A stretch of 64,000 nt of DNA from Clostridiales bacterium (GTDB lineage: Bacteria; Bacillota; Clostridia; Peptostreptococcales; Anaerovoracaceae). The notes under the pieces are model-generated. The model was not told the DNA's origin and made no database searches. It was given only the letters and a program-made list of their open reading frames with translations. The first letter of the stretch is position 1; every line of letters starts with the position of its first letter. The position numbers and the translations under genes were made by a program. Positions 45,884 through 53,243 of this stretch are shown here, in pieces. The stretch lies in contig DUVF01000028.1 of NCBI GenBank assembly GCA_012841165.1, positions 1 to 64,000 on the forward strand. Reading direction: 5' to 3'.

Positions 45884-48775
45884 CTATGTTCTCTTGAACT
45901 TAACGATATAATTGGCTGATGTCATCCCGTCTTTTGAGGTGATGGTAATCGTATAAACAGTAGTGTCTCCAGGAGCTGCCACACCTATCGTAGCAAAGGT
46001 TTTTTGATTATCGACAAACATCGTTCCATCTGATCCTACAATCGTCGCATCGCTTTCTACGGCGTCTACTGTCATGCGAATCGTGGTGGCGGTAGCATCT
46101 ACTTCATAATCCGGAGAGGTTCCGGGAACATACACGGTTGATTCGATGGTCAGCTTATTCAAGCCCGGATCGGCAAACTGCACGTTGATCAAATAGGTTG
46201 TCGTTACCCCCGCTTTTCCAACTACAGACACCGGGATTGTCTTGGCGATAGTTCCTAATGGAACGTCAACCTGATTTTTGTTCGGAGCATTGTCTCCGTC
46301 CACTTTTACGACTCCTGTCGCATCACCGACAGGATACCCATCGACACCGGCTGTGATTCCTAAATGAGCTGTGCCTTTAGGAACATAGACTGTATAAGAA
46401 AGATTCGTAGGCGCAAAACCTGCGATATTAGTTGGCGCTGTCACAAGCGAATCGAGCAGCAAAGCAGTTGTTGCTCCCTGCCCGGTCAATGAAGCCACCT
46501 GTGACGGCGCATCGCCGATATACAATACCGCGTAGATTTTATACGCCGTGTCGACTGTCAAGCCATCGAAAGTCAAAGCCTGCGCCGTTCCGGCCACCGC
46601 GCCGGGAACCTTAACAGTTTTAATGGTTTCCGGAATGGTATTATCTTTTATCTGGGCCGGGGTAGGCGTTCCGGTGTAAGTGGCAGGCAAAATGATCGCG
46701 TGGATATCGCCTGTCGTATTCGGTGTTATGGAAACCTGTATTTCCGTCTCCGTTCTCTTTACAAACGATATTCCGTTTAAGCCTGCAACGCTTACGGTAT
46801 CAAATGTAGCGGACGAGGCCGGAATATAGTTTCCTTTGTCTGTTCTCAAACGGTTGGCCATGATCCCATAGGTGTATTTAGTGTTCTTTTCCAAATCGGC
46901 CTTTGTCGTAATGGTGATCACTTTGCGAGTGCCATCTATAGTGACGTCATATTGATCTTTAGGAACAGGTGCGGCAGCCTTAAGGCCTCTCTTCTGAATG
47001 AATGTGACCACCGAGTCTTTCAAGTAGGCATCATCGATTGCCTTGCCATCGTTCTTTTTAAGCGGTTCAGAAAAGCTGATGGCCAGCGTTCTCGTATTGG
47101 TAGGAACATTGTTGAGATTGTTTTTCGGGTTGTAAGTGACTACTACAGACGCTATTCCAGTATCAAACCAGGTCACCGACCCCTTATTATAGTTTTTATC
47201 TGCGTCCCTGACCATGTCAGCATTGACCACGACATAATAGCGGGTATTGGCCGCCAGCGGGGAGGTCGGAGTCAAAGTGAGGTACTTCCGGTCTGAACTG
47301 ATAGTCCCGGTATAGGCGACCAGCGCGCCGGTGGCGCTGCCCCGGCGGATCTTGACGGTATTTTGAATGTCGGTCGCATCGACGCTTGTGCCATCTTTAT
47401 AGGTGATAGCAGCGCCGAATTTGACAATGATTGCGGTTTGGGTGTCAACATTTTTAGCGCCATCGGCCGGGGTGACGGTGACTGTCATGCTCGGGCTGGT
47501 CTGCGTCGGCTGTTTCACTCCCGGCGCCACGGCTAAGCTTCTCGGCTTGGTTTCGTAGGTCACGCCGCTGGCGTTCACCTGCATGCTGTTGATAGTACCG
47601 GAACCGCGGAAATAGGCTTCGGCATCAACAGTAGCGCTGCGGATCATGGCGCCGGAATCGGTGTTGACCTCAGACTTTTTGGCCGCCGAGGTGACCTCCA
47701 ACTGGTCTATCGTACCAGAACTCAGCGTCATTTTAGCGCCCGAGCCTTCCTGGCTGACATAGGGGAAACTGCCCGCCAGCGTGCCGGTGGAATTAGCCAT
47801 CTGATGGACACGGACGAAGCCGGCGCCAAATTCGCCGCCGGACAGACCGGCAGTCTGCAATTTGAACAGCTTATAAGCGCTTATGTCGTTCAGACAGCTC
47901 TCGCCGCGCGCAACCAGCGATACCTCAGAGTTCGCCTTATTGACAATTGCATTGACGACACGCGAGTTAAGAACGGTGATCGAATTGGTGCCGCCGCCCA
48001 AAACATTCAGCGTACCCAGAATGACACTGTTTTCGATGCTGGCATCGCCCTCGCCTAATTCTTTAGCGATGGTCACATCGTTAGAATAAATTGTACCGGA
48101 TAAATTTGTTTTATTGGTGCGAACCATCGGATCGCTTTTAACGATTCTTTCGTTTTCTACTATCGAAGTGATGATCTTAGCAACCTGACCCCTGGTAATG
48201 GAATCGAGCGGTCGCATCTTGCCATCGGGAAAGCCCGTGAGGTAACCCTTGCCATTCATACGCGACATGGACTGCACCGCCCAGGAACCGATCTGCGGAG
48301 CATCGGTATAGGCTGCCAGCGTACCGCTGTAACCGTAGGTAGGAATGATGCGCGCCAGCATAGCGGCTGCTTCCTGACGGCTGATATTCTGCTCGGGGCG
48401 GAAGGTTGAATCGGGAAAACCCGCGACATACGCCGCCCGAACAGCCTTCAAAACATCGCTATAATACCATTTGGCCGGCGAAATATCGGAGAAAATATTG
48501 TTGCCCATGCCCATGTTGCCCAATGTGCGATTGAGCATACTGGTGAATTCGGCGCGGGTAACCGGCTGGTTCGGCTTAAACGATCCATCCGGATATCCCT
48601 GGATCAATCCCATTGCCGAAGCTCTCTCAATATACTCTTTCGCCCAGTTGGTCGAAATGTCATTGAAGGTGGCAGCGTGCGATTGCACAGGCAGCATCAA
48701 ACTAAGTGCCAAAACAATAGCCAGAAACACCATTAGAATGTTTCGGCTGGTAGTGCGACGGAGTACATAACTCAT
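45884..48775 (-). CDS. S-layer homology protein with Ig-like domains
   Basis: A 963 aa exported protein with a signal peptide (about residues 1-35, ending in SHAA). Three SLH motifs (about 36-200) bind pyruvylated wall polymer: FNDISTNWAKEYIERA, FSDISPAKWYYSDVLKA and YTDAPQIGSWAVQSM. Then comes a beta-rich region (220-430), two Big_5/SbsA-type Ig-like domains with VTPADGAKNV and ISFSEPL, and C-terminal cadherin-like/beta-sandwich repeats. No enzyme domain is seen; it is a structural surface protein. The ATG at 48775 has GAGAGG eight bases upstream; the longer frame to 48853 is leader sequence. Such proteins usually attach to polymers made via TagO-like enzymes. Confidence 0.88.
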   Translation of the reverse strand: MSYVLRRTTSRNILMVFLAIVLALSLMLPVQSHAATFNDISTNWAKEYIERASAMGLIQGYPDGSFKPNQPVTRAEFTSMLNRTLGNMGMGNNIFSDISPAKWYYSDVLKAVRAAYVAGFPDSTFRPEQNISRQEAAAMLARIIPTYGYSGTLAAYTDAPQIGSWAVQSMSRMNGKGYLTGFPDGKMRPLDSITRGQVAKIITSIVENERIVKSDPMVRTNKTNLSGTIYSNDVTIAKELGEGDASIENSVILGTLNVLGGGTNSITVLNSRVVNAIVNKANSEVSLVARGESCLNDISAYKLFKLQTAGLSGGEFGAGFVRVHQMANSTGTLAGSFPYVSQEGSGAKMTLSSGTIDQLEVTSAAKKSEVNTDSGAMIRSATVDAEAYFRGSGTINSMQVNASGVTYETKPRSLAVAPGVKQPTQTSPSMTVTVTPADGAKNVDTQTAIIVKFGAAITYKDGTSVDATDIQNTVKIRRGSATGALVAYTGTISSDRKYLTLTPTSPLAANTRYYVVVNADMVRDADKNYNKGSVTWFDTGIASVVVTYNPKNNLNNVPTNTRTLAISFSEPLKKNDGKAIDDAYLKDSVVTFIQKRGLKAAAPVPKDQYDVTIDGTRKVITITTKADLEKNTKYTYGIMANRLRTDKGNYIPASSATFDTVSVAGLNGISFVKRTETEIQVSITPNTTGDIHAIILPATYTGTPTPAQIKDNTIPETIKTVKVPGAVAGTAQALTFDGLTVDTAYKIYAVLYIGDAPSQVASLTGQGATTALLLDSLVTAPTNIAGFAPTNLSYTVYVPKGTAHLGITAGVDGYPVGDATGVVKVDGDNAPNKNQVDVPLGTIAKTIPVSVVGKAGVTTTYLINVQFADPGLNKLTIESTVYVPGTSPDYEVDATATTIRMTVDAVESDATIVGSDGTMFVDNQKTFATIGVAAPGDTTVYTITITSKDGMTSANYIVKFKRT

Positions 48776-48883
48776 GATTTGACCTCTCTTCCTAAAAATG
48801 ATTGTATTATCGGGGATTCGGACATTTTCGCTACAACCGCAAAAATACGGCAATTACTACAATTATATATTCATTTACCCCTG

Positions 48884-48912
48884 ATTATATCAATTAGACG
48901 CCGAATGGTAAA
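48884..48912 (-). promoter_or_regulatory. promoter of the S-layer gene
   Basis: Minus-strand TTTACC (48907-48912), 17 bases, and TATAAT (48884-48889) with an extended TGA before it. The leader of about 100 nt is long, as is common for S-layer messages. Confidence 0.65.
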
Positions 48913-48952
48913 TAAGGTTTCGCGAGTTAACAGTATTGCAAAAGAAATTTAA

Positions 48953-50800
48953 TCAGTTCTTAACATTCCGCAGGCCTTCTGCAAAATGTCCGCGCAAGAC
49001 AGCCTTTTCGGTCACAATAGCAGTTATGTATTCGGCAGGAGTGACATCAAACGCCGGATTATAGATTTTCACGCCGGCCGGAGCCATTCTTCCGGCATAC
49101 CAAAGCGTTGTAATCTCGTCGCCCGACCGCTCTTCAATGGGAATATCCGCTCCGGTCGGACAATTCAAATCGATTGTTGAAGTAGGAGCGAAAATATAAA
49201 AAGGTATCCCTAAGCTATGGGCAATTCGGGCGAGACCGGAGGTTCCGATTTTATTTGCGCTGTCACCATTGGCCGCCACCCGATCGCAGCCGACCAATAT
49301 CGCGTCTATCCATCCGTTTTGCATGACTATAGAAGCCATGCTGTCGCAGATCAAAGTCACGTCAACACCGGCGCGCTGCAATTCCCAGGCAGTCAAACGA
49401 GCGCCCTGCAATAACGGTCGTGTTTCATCGGCAAAGACTTTAAAACCATAGCCACGTTCTTCCCCTAAGTAGATCGGCGCCAGGGCAGTGCCATAACGCG
49501 AGGTCGCCAGAGCACCGGCATTGCAATGCGTCAGCAAGCCCATGCCCGGCTTAAGCAGAGTCAGTCCCTGCTCGCCTAAGCCCCGGCAGATTGCCGTATC
49601 TTCGTCATGAATCTGCCGGGCTTCGTTTAGCAATTCCTGAGCCGCCTCCCGGGATGTCAGACCGGATGCCGCTGCCAGACGCGCCTCCATCCGGTCGATC
49701 GCCCATTTTAGATTAACCGCCGTCGGCCTGGTCTTGTTTAAGTTATCGCCTATCATACTCAATAATTCGTCGAAGCGCGGCCTTGGCTCCTCTATATTCT
49801 TTAGCGCGCCCAAATAATACGCATAAGCAGCCGCCACACCGATCGCCGGTGCTCCGCGCACTTCCAGGCGTTTGATCGCTTCCCCGACCCCGGCCGGTTC
49901 ATCATATTCATTGTAAACCAGGCGATTAGGAAGCTGCGTTTGATCCAGCAAAATCAATCGATTGCTGACATCATCAAAGCGCACCGCCAAGAAGCCGCTG
50001 TCAATTTCTTCCAATTCTGCGTTGGGCAGACCTTCTCGGTCTGATAGTCCTCCCTGGCCTAGCACTACTGTCCGGCCGGACTGTCCAATCGCCTGGCCGA
50101 ATCGACTCATTTTTACTCCCAGATCACTCAGACGGCGCGCCTCGGCCTCCGGCAGTTCTTTTACCTTTTCTGTCAAGACTCCTGCTTTCAACAAAATGGT
50201 GGCAGTGTGTTCCAAACTGTCCATCCGGAACCAGGCTTGCTGAAGATCTTCGCCCCAGGTCACCGCCCCGTGATGAGCCAGTAAAACGCCGTTGCAGGCA
50301 GGACAAAACTCCGCCGCGGCAATACCGACCGCTTCTGTTCCCGGAGTGGCGTAAGGGGCCAGCGGAATGGGGCCAAGAGCCATTATCGATTCTGTCAAAA
50401 AAGGCTGATCGAGGGCTTGCCCGGCCAAAGCAAAAGCAGTGGCGGAAGGCGCGTGGCTGTGCACCACCGCCCGGATTTCCGAGCATTTCCGATACAAGCT
50501 CAAATGCAAGCCAATCTCCGAAGACGGACGACCGCTCCCCTCCAGCAGTTTGCCGTTCAAATCGACCACCACCAAAAGATCCGGCTTAAGATCTCCTTTA
50601 TTTAGACCCGATGGCGTGCAAAGAATTCGATTTGTTGCTATACGAACGGAAATATTTCCATCTGTCGCCGCTATGTACCCTTTTGTTTGCATCAGCCGGC
50701 CAATGCGGCAGATCTCCTGGCGAACTGCCTGTTCCTGATTTTCTTTGTCGCTCTGATCGATTATTTCCGACTGCTCCTGAGCGGTTTTGGGCTGTGTCAT
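48953..50800 (-). CDS. fused class II aldolase and methylthioribose-1-P isomerase
   Basis: This is a 615 aa two-domain enzyme. Residues 25-240 are a class II aldolase/adducin domain with catalytic-type E95 and zinc ligands H114, H116 and the HH at 176-177. Residues 265-615 are MtnA, the aldose-ketose isomerase of S-methylthioribose 1-phosphate, with active-site C426 (THCNAGALATS) and D506 (GCDRVAANGD). Both active sites look complete. MtnA makes methylthioribulose 1-phosphate; the fused domain could dehydrate it (MtnB role) or cleave it to dihydroxyacetone phosphate and an aldehyde (DHAP shunt aldolase). No mtnK, mtnC or mtnD is nearby, which favours the shunt. SD AGGG precedes the ATG at 50800 by about eight bases. 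Confidence 0.9.
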   Translation of the reverse strand: MTQPKTAQEQSEIIDQSDKENQEQAVRQEICRIGRLMQTKGYIAATDGNISVRIATNRILCTPSGLNKGDLKPDLLVVVDLNGKLLEGSGRPSSEIGLHLSLYRKCSEIRAVVHSHAPSATAFALAGQALDQPFLTESIMALGPIPLAPYATPGTEAVGIAAAEFCPACNGVLLAHHGAVTWGEDLQQAWFRMDSLEHTATILLKAGVLTEKVKELPEAEARRLSDLGVKMSRFGQAIGQSGRTVVLGQGGLSDREGLPNAELEEIDSGFLAVRFDDVSNRLILLDQTQLPNRLVYNEYDEPAGVGEAIKRLEVRGAPAIGVAAAYAYYLGALKNIEEPRPRFDELLSMIGDNLNKTRPTAVNLKWAIDRMEARLAAASGLTSREAAQELLNEARQIHDEDTAICRGLGEQGLTLLKPGMGLLTHCNAGALATSRYGTALAPIYLGEERGYGFKVFADETRPLLQGARLTAWELQRAGVDVTLICDSMASIVMQNGWIDAILVGCDRVAANGDSANKIGTSGLARIAHSLGIPFYIFAPTSTIDLNCPTGADIPIEERSGDEITTLWYAGRMAPAGVKIYNPAFDVTPAEYITAIVTEKAVLRGHFAEGLRNVKN

Positions 50801-50869
50801 TTTTTGACCCTGCTTTCCTGAACATTGGTGGGTGTTTTATCTTTTTGAAATTAGATTTCTATCAGCTAA

Positions 50870-50898
50870 AGTATATCGAAAGGCATCTGCCGCCGCAA
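50870..50898 (-). promoter_or_regulatory. promoter of the aldolase-MtnA fusion
   Basis: Minus-strand TTGCGG (50893-50898), 17 bases, and TATACT (50870-50875), about 70 bases upstream of the start. The -35 box is only a partial match. Confidence 0.5.
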
Positions 50899-50973
50899 GC
50901 CGTTTCATAACAAACTGGGGCCTACATTCAGAACGAACTGAGGGCCGGCAACTGTTTTAATGTCCGCGAAGAC

Positions 50974-51002
50974 TTGACAGCACGCTCGCTTCGTTTTAAA
51001 CT
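50974..51002 (+). promoter_or_regulatory. promoter of the SCIFF locus
   Basis: A perfect TTGACA (50974-50979) is followed after 17 bases by TAAACT (50997-51002). It gives a leader of about 50 nt before the precursor gene. Confidence 0.65.
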
Positions 51003-51058
51003 GACAACGAAAACAATACGGCTTTATGCTGAATCAACATACAGAGGAGACCAGTCAC

Positions 51059-51214
51059 ATGAAAAGTTCCAAAAACATCCGCACCATTGTCAAGCCCACT
51101 CTTAAAGATACTGCCGGAAAAGGTTGCGGCAACTGCCAGACTTCCTGCCAATCCGCTTGCAAAACCTCCTGCACAGTGGCAAATCAAGAATGTGAGAACA
51201 CGCGCCGGCGTTAA
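51059..51214 (+). CDS. scfA: SCIFF six-cysteine ranthipeptide precursor
   Basis: A 51 aa precursor peptide. Six cysteines at 23, 26, 30, 34, 38 and 45 lie in a core that reads CGNCQTSCQSACKTSC followed by TVANQEC, the standard SCIFF pattern of Clostridia. Leader residues 1-22 (KSSKNIRTIVKPTLKDTA) should recruit the maturase. The maturase, encoded 40 bases downstream, forms thioether bonds from Cys sulfur to carbons of acceptor residues, typically Thr in SCIFF. The ATG at 51059 has AGGAGA about nine bases upstream; an upstream in-frame ATG at 51026 is not used. Its biological role is not settled; signalling roles have been proposed in Clostridium. Confidence 0.95.
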   Translation: MKSSKNIRTIVKPTLKDTAGKGCGNCQTSCQSACKTSCTVANQECENTRRR

Positions 51215-51221
51215 ACCGGCG
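51203..51221 (+). promoter_or_regulatory. hairpin around the SCIFF precursor stop codon
   Basis: Arms CGCCGG (51203-51208) and CCGGCG (51216-51221) enclose a seven-base loop holding the TAA stop. No U-run follows. It could stabilise the 5' part of the mRNA or lower expression of the maturase relative to the peptide. Confidence 0.45.
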
Positions 51222-51253
51222 TTCGTTAAAGTTAGACCGGAAACATTTCACTT

Positions 51254-52642
51254 ATGATTCATAAATATATCTTCCGAGACCGCCCGATTGTGATAGATGT
51301 CAACAGCGGAGCGGTTCATCTTGTTTCGCCGATCATCTACGATCTGCTTGACTTTTATAACGGTAACAAAAACCGTCCTGATCCCGCCGGCCTGAAATCC
51401 CTCGAAAAAACATACGCGACGGCTGAATTGCACGAAGCTATGGCGGAAATCGATGATCTGATCAAGGGGGGTATGTTGTTTACCTCCGATGATGCTCCGG
51501 CCAATATAGCCGAAGGCCGGCAACCCGTCATTAAGGCGCTCTGCCTTCATGTCGCTCATGATTGCAACATGGCCTGCCGCTATTGCTTTGGCGGACAAGG
51601 TCAGTTTTCCGGCCCGCGCGCATTGATGACAGATGAAATAGGTAAAAAAGCTCTCGATTTTCTAATCGATAATTCCGGAAGCCGGAAAAATCTGGAAGTC
51701 GATTTTTTCGGGGGCGAACCTTTATTGAATTGGCAGACTATCAAAAACATCGTTAAATACGGCAGAGAGATTGAAACGATGCACGGAAAGCATTTTCGCT
51801 TTACGTTGACGACCAATGGTTTGCTATTGACCGATGAAGTCGCTGATTTTTTAAACAGGCATATGGACAATGTAATCCTGAGCATCGACGGCCGACCCGA
51901 GGTCAATGATCGTATGCGGCCGCTCATCGGAGGGCAGGGCAGTCATGCCCGGGTTTTAGATAATTTCAAACGCTTTGTAAAGCAGAGGGACGGCTTGTAT
52001 TATGTGCGGGGCACATTCACCCGGCACAACCTCGATTTTGCCAATGATGTCCGCTATTTAGCGGAAGCCGGTTTCCGGAGCATCTCAGTCGAACCGGTGG
52101 TCGCGCCCGAAGACGAAGACTACGCCCTCAGATGTCAGGATCTTACGGCCATCTTAACTGAATACGACCATTTGGCTGATTTTTGGCTGGAACAACGGGC
52201 GCACGGAAAACCCTTTGATTTTTTTCATTTCAAAATCGATCTGGATCAGGGACCTTGTATTTTCAAGAGGATCGCCGGCTGTGGCGCAGGCACTGAATAT
52301 GTCGCGATCAGTCCGGAGGGCGACATTTATCCCTGCCATCAATTTGTCGGAGAAACCGAATTCAAGCTGGGGAGCCTCAACCACCCGCCATTCTCAAACC
52401 ATTTGTTCGATCTATTTAATAAGGCGCATGTATACAATAAAGCGCCTTGTCAGAACTGTTTCGCTCGTTTCTATTGCAGCGGCGGCTGTCACGCCAACGC
52501 CTGGCATGCAAACAAAGACATAATGCTACCCTATGAACTGGGTTGCGACATGCAGCGAAAACGGGTCGAATGCGCGATCGGCATTGCTACGATGGTCGCG
52601 ACAGAAAATGAAACACCGCCAACAGGCCCTGTTCCAGCTTGA
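51254..52642 (+). CDS. scfB: SCIFF radical SAM maturase (thioether-forming)
   Basis: The 462 aa enzyme has an N-terminal peptide-recognition (RRE-like) region (about 1-90), the radical SAM barrel with the [4Fe-4S] motif CNMACRYC (C104, C108, C111) and FFGGEPLL. A C-terminal SPASM domain holds clustered Cys residues: GPCIF, GCGAG, YPCHQF, CQNCFARFYCSGGCHAN and LGCDM. MIHKYIF and DVNSGAVHLV are the family N terminus. The SD before the ATG is weak. Its 3' end overlaps the convergent thiN gene by 56 bases. No exporter or protease is linked, so these are presumably encoded elsewhere. Confidence 0.95.
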   Translation: MIHKYIFRDRPIVIDVNSGAVHLVSPIIYDLLDFYNGNKNRPDPAGLKSLEKTYATAELHEAMAEIDDLIKGGMLFTSDDAPANIAEGRQPVIKALCLHVAHDCNMACRYCFGGQGQFSGPRALMTDEIGKKALDFLIDNSGSRKNLEVDFFGGEPLLNWQTIKNIVKYGREIETMHGKHFRFTLTTNGLLLTDEVADFLNRHMDNVILSIDGRPEVNDRMRPLIGGQGSHARVLDNFKRFVKQRDGLYYVRGTFTRHNLDFANDVRYLAEAGFRSISVEPVVAPEDEDYALRCQDLTAILTEYDHLADFWLEQRAHGKPFDFFHFKIDLDQGPCIFKRIAGCGAGTEYVAISPEGDIYPCHQFVGETEFKLGSLNHPPFSNHLFDLFNKAHVYNKAPCQNCFARFYCSGGCHANAWHANKDIMLPYELGCDMQRKRVECAIGIATMVATENETPPTGPVPA

Positions 52643-53243
52643 TTGCCGGGCAGGGGCCACTTATGACATTCGATACGCCTATAGGCCAGTTCCTCTCCAG
52701 CAGCGCTCCCTCCAGCGGATATGAAAAATCGGTCAGAGTGACACCGCTGGAGACATCTTTCATAGATAAGATAGAAACCGTATCTCCAGGAAAACCTTCC
52801 AGCCTCAACTCATTTCCACTCACTACAAAATGTATCGTCAGTTCGGGAAAAGCAAACCAAACATCCAGCCCCTCTTCTGCCATTCTGCCGGCGCTGAACA
52901 AATTCGCCAAGCTGTGATCCAGGCGTGTGCCTGTGCCGCCAACCAAACAGATCTCACGGCTGCCTTCTTTGCGGGCTGTTTCCAAGGCCAGCTGGGTATC
53001 AGTGTAGTCTTTGTCAGACGGATAACTTATACATGAGGTTGTCTGGTTTTCTTCAAGAGTCTTACGATCAGCAACAGAAATGGAATCCATGTCACCCAAC
53101 AGTACATGGGGCGTGATATTCATGCGAACAGCCGCGGCAGCCGCACCATCAACGCAGTATATCCTATTGAACTGATTGGCCAGGCTGCGATACCAGCTGA
53201 AATTATCGCAATAGTCGCCGTTTGTCATAACAAGGGCTTTCAT
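52587..53243 (-). CDS. thiN: thiamine pyrophosphokinase
   Basis: It makes thiamine diphosphate directly from thiamine and ATP. The 218 aa protein has the TPK catalytic fold with VDGAAAAAVRM, LLGDMDSI, YPSDKDYTDTQLAL and GGTGTRLDHSLAN, and a C-terminal TPK_B1 thiamine-binding domain (ending IGVSNVISG). The gene starts within the last codon of rsgI (ATGA overlap), so it is translated with the sigI-rsgI unit, an odd partner. Its end overlaps the SCIFF maturase gene on the other strand. Confidence 0.92.
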   Translation of the reverse strand: MKALVMTNGDYCDNFSWYRSLANQFNRIYCVDGAAAAAVRMNITPHVLLGDMDSISVADRKTLEENQTTSCISYPSDKDYTDTQLALETARKEGSREICLVGGTGTRLDHSLANLFSAGRMAEEGLDVWFAFPELTIHFVVSGNELRLEGFPGDTVSILSMKDVSSGVTLTDFSYPLEGALLERNWPIGVSNVISGPCPAIKLEQGLLAVFHFLSRPS

